Source: Myxococcaceae bacterium JPH2 (GTDB lineage: Bacteria; Myxococcota; Myxococcia; Myxococcales; Myxococcaceae). From it: a stretch of DNA of 64,000 bases. Shown piece after piece: positions 49,473 to 56,900 of the stretch (the first letter of the stretch is position 1; each line of letters begins with the position of its first letter). The stretch is from positions 85,899 to 149,898 of the forward strand of contig JAEMGR010000034.1 of assembly GCA_016458225.1 (NCBI GenBank), read 5' to 3'. The notes under the pieces are model-generated. The model did not search any database and was not told where the DNA came from. It worked only from the letters and a program-made list of their open reading frames with translations. The position numbers and the translations under genes are program-made.

Positions 49473-50371
49473 GCGGGGCTCACCGCGCCTTCGAGGAACG
49501 TGAGGCGAGCGGCGTCCGCGTCCAGCCGAACACGGGTGCCAAGCGCCACGGGCTGATTGATGGCCCCATGTCCGATGGGGAATCCCGCGGCGCAAGGCAG
49601 CCCTGTCTCGCGAGCCAGGTCCCGCAGCACATCCGCGCACGAGTACGGGGCATCCTTCTCCTCGCAGGACGTGAAGTCCCCCAGGACGATGCCGCGAACC
49701 CGAGAGAAGACCCCCGCGAGCCGCAGATGGGTCCACATGCGGTCGATGCGGTACGGGCGCTCGGTGACGTCCTCCAGGAGCAACACCGAGCCATCGAGCG
49801 GCGGCAGATACGGCGTGCCGAGCAGCCGCGAGAACACGGAGAGGTTGCCCCCCACGAGCGTCCCCTCGGCGGCCCCCGGGACATATGTGTCCGTGCCGGA
49901 GAGCGAAGGCGGAGCCTCGGGGGATTCAAGGAGCCGGAACAGCGCCGAGCGAACCTCCGCGGGCTGCTTCCCGAGCTGGGTCAGCACCGGAGCGTGGATG
50001 GACACGCGCCCCTGGGCCTGCAGAGCACAGTGGACCGAAGTGAGGTCGGAGAAGCCAACGAAGGCAGGGGGAGCCGCGTCCGCAAGAGGCAGCAAGGGCA
50101 GAAGGCGAGCACTGCCGTAGCCCCCCCGAGCGCAGAAGACAGCGCGAGCCTCGCGATCGCGCAATGCCTGAGCCAGCTCCTCCGAGCGACGAGCGTCCTC
50201 GCCCGCCAGGTAGCGATGGGAAGCAAAGAGGTCGGGGCGATGAACCGGGCGGTACCGCTCGGAGAGGACCGCGAGGCCCGCCTCGAAGGTGGGGCGATCA
50301 AACGGGCCAGCCGGAGCGACGACGTGGACGGTGTCGCGGGGGTGGAGCGGAAGGGGCTTGAGCCAGCGCAC
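49469..50371 (-). CDS. ldcA: LD-carboxypeptidase (peptidase family S66)
   Basis: About 300 aa from the GTG at 50371, where VRWLKPLPLHPRDTVHVVAPAG matches the family N-terminus. The nucleophile-elbow motif GFSD (S108), the GGYGSARLL loop, the glutamate in LLEDVTERPYRIDRM and the C-terminal GFPIGHG histidine form the Ser-Glu-His triad of S66 enzymes. LdcA removes the terminal D-Ala from murein tetrapeptide to yield the tripeptide that Mpl re-uses. It is the first gene of the recycling operon. Confidence 0.92.
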   Translation of the reverse strand: MRWLKPLPLHPRDTVHVVAPAGPFDRPTFEAGLAVLSERYRPVHRPDLFASHRYLAGEDARRSEELAQALRDREARAVFCARGGYGSARLLPLLPLADAAPPAFVGFSDLTSVHCALQAQGRVSIHAPVLTQLGKQPAEVRSALFRLLESPEAPPSLSGTDTYVPGAAEGTLVGGNLSVFSRLLGTPYLPPLDGSVLLLEDVTERPYRIDRMWTHLRLAGVFSRVRGIVLGDFTSCEEKDAPYSCADVLRDLARETGLPCAAGFPIGHGAINQPVALGTRVRLDADAARLTFLEGAVSPA

Positions 50372-50515
50372 GGGCGCTTCATAGCACCGGGTGCACGGAC
50401 CCAGCCCTGAATCCGGGGGGGCACACGCGAAGCGTTGAGTCCCCCGGTGGTCCAGCCCCGAACACAGCAACCGCCCGTCCCCTCCCCTCCCCCACGGAGC
50501 CCAAGCAAGCCAGAC

Positions 50516-51700
50516 CTAGGAGGCCGAGCGCTCCAGTACCGCCGCGAAGAACCCGTCTGTGCCGTGGCGATGCGGCACGACGAACAAGCAGCCATCTCGC
50601 AAGCACTCTTCCGAGAGCCAACCCGCCCCCGGCCGCACGAGGGAGAAGTCCGACCGAGCGGCGAGGAAGTCACGGACCTGCGCCAGGTTCTCCGCGTGAT
50701 TGAGCGTGCACGTGGCGTACACGAGCCGGCCGCCGGGGCGAACCAGCGCGGCGGCCCGAGCCAGGATGTCGCGCTGGACGGGGACCCAGCGAGTCAGCAC
50801 CTCGGGAGTCAGGAGGAAGCGCAGGTCCGGCCCTCGGCGCAGGGCCCCCAGCTCGGAGCACGGAACGTCCACGAGGACGCGGTCGGCGCCAAGGCCTGGA
50901 GCAGGAGGCTCCCGAAGGATTTGGACATGCTCCAGCCCGGCACGAGCGGCGCGTTCCCGAAGGCGCTCCAGCCGAGCGAAATCCGGGTCATAGGCAAGCA
51001 GCCGGCCATGGTCGCCCATGGCAGCCCCGAGCATCAAGGTCTTCCCGCCAGCGCCCGCGCACAGGTCGACCACGGACTCGCCCGGACGAGCCTCCACGAG
51101 GAGGCCCAGGAGTTGGCTCCCCTCGTCTTGGACCTCGAACAGCCCGTCGCGAAGAGACTGGAGGCCATACAGGTTGGGGCGGGGCCCCTCGATGTGGAGC
51201 GCGAGCGGACTCCAAGAGCCGGGGCGCGTGGCAACGCCCTCGGAGCGAAGGCGCTCGGCAAGGGCGTCCCGAGAGATCCGGAGCGAGTTGACCCGGAGGG
51301 TGATGGGCCCCGGGACATTGAGGTGGGCACAGAAGTCCTCGGCCTCGGAGCCAAGTTCGCGAGCGAAGTGGTCCGCGAGCCAGTCCGGGAGAGAAGCCCG
51401 AAGCGCCAGGGAGGGAGGCTCAGAGCCCTGGAGCATTGGAGGGGCAGTCGAGCCCAGTCCAGCCCAGGCAGCGGCATCGGCCTCGGAGACCCCGGCCAGT
51501 CCGCGGAGCAGCGCGAAGACGAGCAGCGCAGGGGGTGCATCCTCTCGGCCCAGGAGGAAGCCAAGGCGACGGCGCCACAGGCCCACGTTGAAGACAGCTT
51601 CCTTGAGGGCCTGGCGCTGGTCCCGGGAGAGGTCGCGGTGGGCTCGAAGGGAGCGGTCCACGACGCGCTCAGCGGGTGAGCCCGCGAGGACGAGGGCCAC
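50516..51700 (-). CDS. RsmB/NOP2-family RNA m5C methyltransferase
   Basis: The 394-aa protein has an N-terminal NusB-like helical domain, then a PUA-like/ferredoxin-like linker (ITLRVNSLRISRDAL) and a SAM-binding methyltransferase domain. Visible motifs are DLCAGAGGKTLML, DVPCSELG and YATCTLNHAEN, the two catalytic-cysteine motifs of m5C methyltransferases. It probably methylates 16S rRNA (C967-like) or another RNA. GTG 51700 is the only standard start in this frame, yet the frame upstream (to 51805) encodes family-like sequence (FDRLRLQPWAALAG); see the findings. Confidence 0.9.
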   Translation of the reverse strand: MALVLAGSPAERVVDRSLRAHRDLSRDQRQALKEAVFNVGLWRRRLGFLLGREDAPPALLVFALLRGLAGVSEADAAAWAGLGSTAPPMLQGSEPPSLALRASLPDWLADHFARELGSEAEDFCAHLNVPGPITLRVNSLRISRDALAERLRSEGVATRPGSWSPLALHIEGPRPNLYGLQSLRDGLFEVQDEGSQLLGLLVEARPGESVVDLCAGAGGKTLMLGAAMGDHGRLLAYDPDFARLERLRERAARAGLEHVQILREPPAPGLGADRVLVDVPCSELGALRRGPDLRFLLTPEVLTRWVPVQRDILARAAALVRPGGRLVYATCTLNHAENLAQVRDFLAARSDFSLVRPGAGWLSEECLRDGCLFVVPHRHGTDGFFAAVLERSAS

Positions 51701-51852
51701 GGCGTCAGAGACGACAGGGGCGATGCCAGCGAGGGCGGCCCAGGGTTGAAGGCGAAGACGATCGAACGGGCGAAACGGGACTGTTGACAGGGCGGGCTCC
51801 GTTCTCTAAATACCCGCTTCGTCACGGCGGCGCACCGCCGGGGCGGACATAT

Positions 51853-51925
51853 TCCCCGATAGCTCAGCTGGTAGAGCGGGTGACTGTTAATCACCATGTC
51901 CGTGGTTCGAGTCCACGTCGGGGAG
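51853..51925 (+). tRNA. tRNA-Asn (anticodon GTT)
   Basis: The 73-nt tRNA has acceptor stem TCCCCGA/TCGGGGA with discriminator G, anticodon loop CTGTTAA giving GTT, and T-loop TTCGAGT. It is the boundary between core genes on the left and the accessory region on the right. Confidence 0.96.
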
Positions 51926-51932
51926 CTAACTG

Positions 51933-51966
51933 AAAGGCCCTGCAAACCGTTAGGGCCTTTTTGTTT
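51933..51966 (+). terminator. Rho-independent terminator after tRNA-Asn
   Basis: AAAGGCCCT (51933-51941) and AGGGCCTTT (51952-51960) form a 9-bp stem with a 10-nt loop, followed by TTGTTT. It begins 8 bp after the tRNA. Confidence 0.85.
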
Positions 51967-51972
51967 AACACG

Positions 51973-51998
51973 GGCCTCGCGATGAATATCGCGGGGCC
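51973..51998. terminator. Second strong hairpin downstream of tRNA-Asn
   Basis: GGCCTCGCGAT (51973-51983) pairs with ATCGCGGGGCC (51988-51998), with one T-G pair and a GAAT loop. It lies 7 bp after the first terminator. It may be a backup terminator or part of a repeat family; no T-run follows on the plus strand. Confidence 0.4.
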
Positions 51999-52607
51999 TT
52001 CGTGCTTAAACCCCTGAATCACAAGGGATTTTGCCTCGCCGCGATGAAGAGGGCGCCCTCTGCGCTCTGCACCCCAGAGCGAGACACCTGCCCTTCTCGA
52101 CTGCCCAATGGCCTCTCGAAGGCGCTCTTTGGCCCAATTTGGGGAGAGAGGGGTAGAGAGCGTTTAACAGGTGCTGTTAACTTTTGGGGCGGCGTTTAAT
52201 AGCATTCTCTTGGTGCCCTGCTCTTTCCGCTTTGCGGTTCCTGGGAGGGCGGCTCTCGCCGCTTTCCAGTTTCATCTTTTGCATGTTTTGCTTGCCCCAA
52301 GGGGCAACGCGATGCCAGCAGAGGCCTCTCCAAACAAGCACTGCCAGTAAAGACATTCTCCGCACCACTGCTCCAGCGGCCTCCGCCGCCGGTTCACGCG
52401 ACACTCGCCATTGTCGCGAAGCGGTCGCGCCACATCGAGAAACTCCTCGGAGCCTCAAGTTTCCGAGAAGCGCCTGCTCATCGCGTGGCCTCGTGAAGCT
52501 GCCGACCTTCCCCCGCGCGTGGTGGCCTCACACTCAGAGCAGAGTGTCGAGACGCGACCCAGCAGAATGTTTACAGCTGTACCGTCGTACACTAGGGTCC
52601 CGCGGAA
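51999..52607. other. About 600 bp without a recognisable gene; contains one palindrome
   Basis: Short open frames here show no convincing protein. Composition is less GC-rich than the core genes. A palindrome TTAACAG-GTG-CTGTTAA (52164-52180) and a nearby CGTTTAATAG could be a regulator site, but no start codon is near. The right end holds the leader of the gene at 52608. Confidence 0.5.
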
Positions 52608-53573
52608 ATGCTGAAAGTGCGAGTGTTTCGTTTGTTCGTGCTAGCGGCGGCCCTCGCGGTGCCTGGAATTGCCCGCGCGCAGGTCGTCGTCGGCCTCTAT
52701 CCGGTTCAGGGAAAGATTGAGCCGCGGTTCCTCAGTGACGCCGAAGGGCTCATCGTGTCTGGAGTCCGAGACAGTGACCGGCGGAGGGGGGCATTCATCC
52801 TGCGAGGCCCCGTGCCATTAAAGGCAGCGTGTGAGCCCACGGTTACCACGGAGTGCCTGGCCAGGCTCGGGCGGGGAGGCGCCATCCTCTACGCCGAGGC
52901 GGCGATGGATGGGGGGGCAGTCTCGGTCTCCCTCTCACTCATCACCGGCCAGCAGCAGCGCACACCTCCCGTCCACTTCCGATTTACCCCCGGATTCGTC
53001 GACCAGAGGCCCGCTCACTTTGCGGTGGAGCAACTCGAGAAATCCCTCGCGGACCTGACGCGGCCCACGGCCTCAAACAGTGTCGCTCCCGGGGTTGCCT
53101 CCCCCTCCCCCCAGGCCAAGGCTCACCCCGCCGCAGAGGCACAACCTGCTCCCATCACAGGCACGCCGACGGCCGTCGCGACAGCGGACGCCTCGAAGGA
53201 GGACGCCCTTGAGCCCGCAGTCCAAGGGGGGCTGGATGAACAGGCGGCGCCGAGTTCGTCCAAGTGGATGCGGACGACGGGCATCTACGCGTCGATGGGT
53301 GGCGCAGTGCTCCTCGGTACGGGTGGATTCTTCGGGCTGCGCAGCCGAGCCATGAACAAGGACCTCTCGCGCCGGTACTCCGAAGGACGCCTGGTGCCGG
53401 GCGACCACTCGAAGTTCGGCCAAGTCAAGACATACAATACGCTGGCGAACACCCTGATGATTGGTGGCGGGATTGTCGCCCTCACAGGGCTCTCCTTCTG
53501 GGGCCTGTCCGGAGTGTCATTCGACTCGGATGGACAGGGTGGCGGAAACATCAGCGTGAGGGGGCGGTGGTGA
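52608..53573 (+). CDS. Secreted/membrane protein of unknown function
   Basis: The 321-aa protein has a signal peptide (FVLAAALAVPGIARA) and an N-terminal alpha/beta domain of about 125 residues. A low-complexity Ala/Pro/Thr linker follows, then two C-terminal hydrophobic helices (about 225-245 and 285-305) and a Gly-rich tail. The pattern is common among myxobacterial envelope proteins of unknown role. Codon use is less GC-biased than in the core genes. The next gene starts at a GTG that overlaps this stop, so the two form a pair. Confidence 0.7.
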   Translation: MLKVRVFRLFVLAAALAVPGIARAQVVVGLYPVQGKIEPRFLSDAEGLIVSGVRDSDRRRGAFILRGPVPLKAACEPTVTTECLARLGRGGAILYAEAAMDGGAVSVSLSLITGQQQRTPPVHFRFTPGFVDQRPAHFAVEQLEKSLADLTRPTASNSVAPGVASPSPQAKAHPAAEAQPAPITGTPTAVATADASKEDALEPAVQGGLDEQAAPSSSKWMRTTGIYASMGGAVLLGTGGFFGLRSRAMNKDLSRRYSEGRLVPGDHSKFGQVKTYNTLANTLMIGGGIVALTGLSFWGLSGVSFDSDGQGGGNISVRGRW

Positions 53574-54904
53574 TTCGTTCATTCGTGATGTGTGGCGCGG
53601 TGCTCTTTCTGGCATGTACGAAGGTCCCCGAGGGACTCTGCGATACCGAGGCGGACTGCTCGGCAGGGCTGAGCTGCCAAGAGGGTGTCTGCGTCGGATG
53701 TAGCGGGGATGGTGAATGTCACGCGTGGGAGGCCTGTGGCAAGGACCGCCGCTGCGCGCTGCGGGAGGGCAGGTGCGCGACCCAGATGAACTGCAAGGAA
53801 TTGGAGTCCTGCTCGGACGAACACACCTGTGTAGTCGCAGCGGGCCGCTGCACGATGGAAGCGGACTGCCAAGCATACGAGTCCTGTAACTACACGACGA
53901 ATCGGTGTGTCCTACAGCCCAACCGGTGCAATACTGCCACCGACTGCGGGAGCGGGTCTCTATGGGGGGTCTCCTGCGGAGCCACCCATCAGTGCATGGG
54001 CACGCCACCTCCGGCCGGGAAGGACATTCTTCTCGCAGGAACCCTCGAAGAAGGCGCGTGTTTCATGGAGGCGTTCTCGAGCATCCTCACCCCCACCCAA
54101 GTACAAGTAGGCTTGGGATGCGACACTTCCAATTACAGGCTCGCCCCCAACGGCCTCATTTACTACATCTATTTGAAGCCCGCTATAACGCAACTAAAGC
54201 TCTTCGTTCCGGACTCATTCAAGTATGAGCTAGGTGCTCTCACTTATCCTTCGGACCCCATCAAGAATGACATCGTGGTTCCGACGCCGAAATGCAGCAC
54301 GAGCAGCGTCACCGATTACCTCATACAGGCAGGCACCGGTAGCATCGCATATACCTGCGGCCCCTCTAAGGATGGTCCCATCGAGTACCACACCCTCCAG
54401 GGAGCCGTCTTGACGTCCTCGTACATACCTGCCGCCTGGAACGCCGACGACTTCATTCTCGCTCACGGCAAATTCCATACAGACATGGTTGTCCTCTCCC
54501 CGGACCGCACAGCCATCCAAGTCACCGGGTTGCCCAAGTCGTGGACATACCCAATAGATGCGCGCGCGCATCCGACGGGCTTCTGGTTCGCGACCTTCGA
54601 CTACGTGCTGGGCGAGCAGTTGTGGCACATCGACAACCAGGGGGTCGCGACCCTCAAGGGCAAGTATGGCGACTTCCCTAGTGGGGCGCCTGCGGGCGCC
54701 GCCGGAATTCTGGACAGCGAGGGGGCGCTCTACACATGGAGCCTCATGTCGCCCTACGATGCCATCGTCAAACGACCGTTCGACGGCTCCACCGGGACAG
54801 TGGTGTACACCGAAGCGTCCGCTCAAGGGGTCGTCAACAGAGATTCGAAGTTCACGCGACTGTTCAACCTCATGCACAGCTCGAAGATATTCAGAGGCCC
54901 GTAG
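53570..54904 (+). CDS. Cysteine-rich lipoprotein with N-terminal Cys repeats, unknown function
   Basis: About 444 aa from the GTG at 53570, overlapping the previous stop (GTGA). The signal ends at a lipobox (AVLFLAC, Cys at about residue 15). About 120 residues follow with four or more repeats of the type CxxxxDCxxxxSCxxxxxC (CDTEADCSAGLSCQEGVC, CTMEADCQAYESCNY), as seen in many myxobacterial surface lipoproteins. The rest is beta-rich and could form a propeller-like fold (inference). Its base composition is clearly AT-richer than the core genes, suggesting acquired DNA. Confidence 0.75.
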   Translation: MIRSFVMCGAVLFLACTKVPEGLCDTEADCSAGLSCQEGVCVGCSGDGECHAWEACGKDRRCALREGRCATQMNCKELESCSDEHTCVVAAGRCTMEADCQAYESCNYTTNRCVLQPNRCNTATDCGSGSLWGVSCGATHQCMGTPPPAGKDILLAGTLEEGACFMEAFSSILTPTQVQVGLGCDTSNYRLAPNGLIYYIYLKPAITQLKLFVPDSFKYELGALTYPSDPIKNDIVVPTPKCSTSSVTDYLIQAGTGSIAYTCGPSKDGPIEYHTLQGAVLTSSYIPAAWNADDFILAHGKFHTDMVVLSPDRTAIQVTGLPKSWTYPIDARAHPTGFWFATFDYVLGEQLWHIDNQGVATLKGKYGDFPSGAPAGAAGILDSEGALYTWSLMSPYDAIVKRPFDGSTGTVVYTEASAQGVVNRDSKFTRLFNLMHSSKIFRGP

Positions 54905-54918
54905 TCCTTGGCGGGGCC

Positions 54919-54940
54919 CCCGGGGACAAACGTCCCCGGG
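54919..54940 (+). terminator. Hairpin after the lipoprotein gene
   Basis: CCCGGGGAC (54919-54927), loop AAAC, and GTCCCCGGG (54932-54940) form a perfect 9-bp stem 14 bp after the stop codon. No T-run follows. Confidence 0.45.
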
Positions 54941-55307
54941 CTCCACTCAGCGATGAGCTTGTCCCGGCTCCGTGACTCTCCCGCGATTCATCTGGCGCCC
55001 CTCATGGGCATGCGATGACGCAGCAGGCGACCCGGGCGAATAGCCCTTGGCAATGGAAACACCGTACCTCCTGCATAGCTGTCGCGTGAAGCGGGTAACT
55101 CGCGTCGATGTTGTGGATGTCGTCCTTGTGTCGCATCTCAAGGGCACCGGTGCCTGGTGTCCCTTCTGCCAGCCGCGAAGCAGTCGGTGCAAGGCAGCTA
55201 CGTCCGACGCCCTGTTCTGCTTCTGCTGATTCTTCATCTCCACCTCACACGGGGGGCTTATCCCTCAGAGAGGTGTCTCAAGAAATCGTGGGGCGAAGGA
55301 CACCCTA
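54941..55307. other. Intergenic stretch with an ISL3-like remnant
   Basis: Apart from the possible ISL3 fragment at 55053-55229, nothing convincing is coded here. The last 20 bp carry the ribosome-binding site AAGGA (55296-55300) of the next gene. Confidence 0.5.
55053..55229 (+). pseudogene. Possible ISL3-family transposase N-terminal fragment
   Basis: The 58-residue frame reads VDVVDVVLVSHLKGTGAWCPFC followed by SSRCKA. This fits the start of ISL3 transposases: a short beta segment, then a CPxC zinc-binding motif and a Ser-Arg stretch. The frame stops soon after the first zinc knuckle, so it would be a dead fragment. The match is by eye and weak, but neighbouring IS3 remnants make it plausible. 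Confidence 0.35.
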
Positions 55308-55706
55308 TTGACCATGCTTGCAAAACCACTCCCCAGCGTACATGACCCCTTGCCGAATGAGTCTGTGAATCCGACGATTGATGTTGGCTCGCTGTATATT
55401 GTCGTGGGGATTGAGGGAGTGTCGTTTCGGGTGGTTGATTCTGATGGTGAGCCCATCTTAATTCCTATTTTTCTGTTTGAGGTAGTTGATGACTGGGTGC
55501 CGGAGGACTGGGCTCAAAAGGTGTGGCTATCTGATGATTGGACTTCATTTGGGGCGCCGGAGTTGATGGCTCGTGGCTTCTTTGAAGATTGGCATGATGG
55601 CGACACCCATGTGAGACGAGTCTTCGCTGGCGTCTATGAGAAATTATGGAGCCATTATGCAGAATTGTTGATTGGTCAGCCGTATGTTTTGAAGGACGGC
55701 ACGTGA
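55308..55706 (+). CDS. Low-GC orphan gene, 132 aa, unknown function
   Basis: The gene starts at a TTG with AAGGA at ideal spacing (7 bp); an ATG at 55314 is the alternative but is further from the site. The product is acidic and compact, rich in Trp, Asp and Val (DDWVPEDWAQKVWLSDDWTSFG). It has no signal peptide or membrane helix, so it is probably a cytosolic globular protein. Base composition is near 50% GC with many AT-ending codons, very unlike the host. It lies between transposase remnants, so it was very probably acquired. Small acidic orphans in such settings are sometimes immunity or antitoxin proteins, but nothing here proves that. Confidence 0.7.
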   Translation: MTMLAKPLPSVHDPLPNESVNPTIDVGSLYIVVGIEGVSFRVVDSDGEPILIPIFLFEVVDDWVPEDWAQKVWLSDDWTSFGAPELMARGFFEDWHDGDTHVRRVFAGVYEKLWSHYAELLIGQPYVLKDGT

Positions 55707-55712
55707 GCTAAC

Positions 55713-55859
55713 CAGGCGCCTCTCCGTGCGTCCGTCGTCGAGGAGTCGCGCCTGCAATACCAGGCTCGTCCTCACTCCAGCCTCGGCTACCTCACGCCTC
55801 TGGAAACTCGACGAAAACGTGAAGCAGCGGTACCCAACCCATCCCGACGGAGCCAGTGA
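55713..55859 (+). pseudogene. IS3-family transposase OrfB, C-terminal fragment
   Basis: This short frame ends ...VVEESRLQYQARPHSSLGYLTPLETRR and stops at TGA 55857-55859. The string RPHSSLGYLTP is the hallmark end of IS3-family integrase-core transposases. Everything upstream of about 55713 is missing, cut off just after the stop codon of the low-GC gene. Confidence 0.75.
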
Positions 55860-56049
55860 GCGTCAAGGTAGATGTCGCGAGAGAGGATTCAGCCGATGTG
55901 CTTCAGCTCCTGCACAGCCGGAGGGAGAGAGGGAGAGGGGCCGAGACGGACGAGGCCATCTGGTGTCCAGTTGCGAGTGGCGCGGCTCCAACGCGCAGGG
56001 TGACGGGCTCGGGCGCGCTGGAATACCCGGTGGCGTCGAGTCAGCAGCG

Positions 56050-56298
56050 CTACATCGCGGCCAGCAGCTTCTTCAACCGGGCATTCTCCGTCTCCAGTTG
56101 CTTCAGTCGCTTCGTGTCGTTGGCGTCCATGCCCCCGAAGCGCTTGCGCCACGCGTACACCGTCGGCTCGCTCACCCCGTGCTTCTTCGCGGTCTCCGGC
56201 ACCGAGGTCCGCTCCGCCTCGCGCAGAATCGCGACCATCTGCTCCTCGCTGAACCGACTCTTCTTCACCGCCTGCCTCCGTCGTACCCGGAGCGCCAT
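56050..56298 (-). pseudogene. IS3-family transposase OrfA, probably truncated at its C-terminus
   Basis: The 82-aa product reads KKSRFSEEQMVAILREAERTS, then a helix-turn-helix with KKHGVSEPTVYAWRKRFGGMD, then a leucine-zipper-like NDTKRLKQLETENARLKKLLAAM. This is the normal OrfA plan, but the protein stops within the zipper and no OrfB follows on this strand. The element is therefore dead unless helped in trans. Confidence 0.75.
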
Positions 56299-56434
56299 CC
56301 TCTCAAGCTTCAGCTGGTCCGAAAATCCCAGGGCATGTCACCTGCAAAGGGGGCACGGTTATGGTGGTTGCAATGGGCCTCTGATCCATGCGGCGTCATG
56401 CCGCTTCATCGGATCCCGCCCTCCCACGAGGCTG

Positions 56435-56566
56435 TCAGTCAATTTGCAGCCAGCTCCCGAACGGCTCGCCAACCAGCATGGAGGTGAGCAGCCAGGCACA
56501 GACGTCGTCCTCGAAGACGAAGCCGCTGCCATCCGTGTTCTTCGGTAGAGCGACGCTACTGGCCAC
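56435..56566 (-). pseudogene. Truncated 5' end of a gene behind the metallopeptidase
   Basis: A GTG at 56566 has a strong GGGGAGG site 5-6 bp upstream and overlaps the end of the metallopeptidase gene by 11 bp, as in a tight operon. The product is only 43 residues ([24 protein letters not shown] then a quick stop). The F-E-D-D-V-x-A-W-x-L pattern resembles the N-terminus of some large defence-type proteins, but this is a weak resemblance. The OrfA terminal repeat lies 95 bp further on, so the gene was probably cut by the IS event. Confidence 0.45.
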
Positions 56567-56897
56567 CGGCGCCTCCCCTGGTTGGGCGTGAGGTTCCCCG
56601 CAGATCCTCGAGTTCACGCCACCCCGGTACGTGCGCACTCATGAGTGCCTTGAAGAGGCGCCCATGGGTCGGTACGCGCAGGTGCAGCATCTCGTGGGCG
56701 ATGACGAAGTCCTGGAAGCGCGGGTCCTGGTCGACGAGATCGCTCGCCAGCGTGACGGTACCTGCGGACGAGCACGAGCCCCACTTCCGCCGCATTTCCT
56801 GCACGCGGATGACCTTCGGGTTTACGCGCAGCTTCACCGCCCAAGCCAAGGCTCGGCGTCGAAGTTCCTGCGTGGGATAGAGGGAACTCTTCATCAT
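56556..56897 (-). CDS. YgjP-like (M48-type) zinc metallopeptidase of the R-M operon
   Basis: The 113-aa protein contains [18 protein letters not shown], the HExxH zinc motif followed by the third-ligand histidine, with the family's WGSCSS-type segment upstream ([20 protein letters not shown]). It matches the C-terminal catalytic part of YgjP/DUF45 proteins, which are usually longer (about 170-240 aa), so this is a short form. It starts 3 bp after the hsdR stop, so it is co-transcribed with the restriction genes. YgjP-like peptidases are often found in type I restriction operons; their role there is unclear. Confidence 0.88.
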   Translation of the reverse strand: MMKSSLYPTQELRRRALAWAVKLRVNPKVIRVQEMRRKWGSCSSAGTVTLASDLVDQDPRFQDFVIAHEMLHLRVPTHGRLFKALMSAHVPGWRELEDLRGTSRPTRGGAGGQ

Positions 56898-56900
56898 TGG

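Larger units (their letters stand above)
55713..56340. mobile_element. Remnants of IS3-family insertion sequences in opposite orientations
   Basis: A plus-strand OrfB tail (55713-55859) and a minus-strand OrfA (56050-56298) lie side by side. They cannot be halves of one intact element, since an intact one has both genes on the same strand. Upstream of OrfA, TGACATGCCCTGGG (reading the minus strand from 56340) resembles an IS3-type terminal repeat. The 190 bp between the fragments contain no recognisable transposase. Confidence 0.7.

Noticed and set aside
55726..56548. Plus-strand frames of 230-250 codons over the IS remnants
   Set aside because: They lie opposite OrfA and show no domains of their own beyond the OrfB tail, which ends at 55859.
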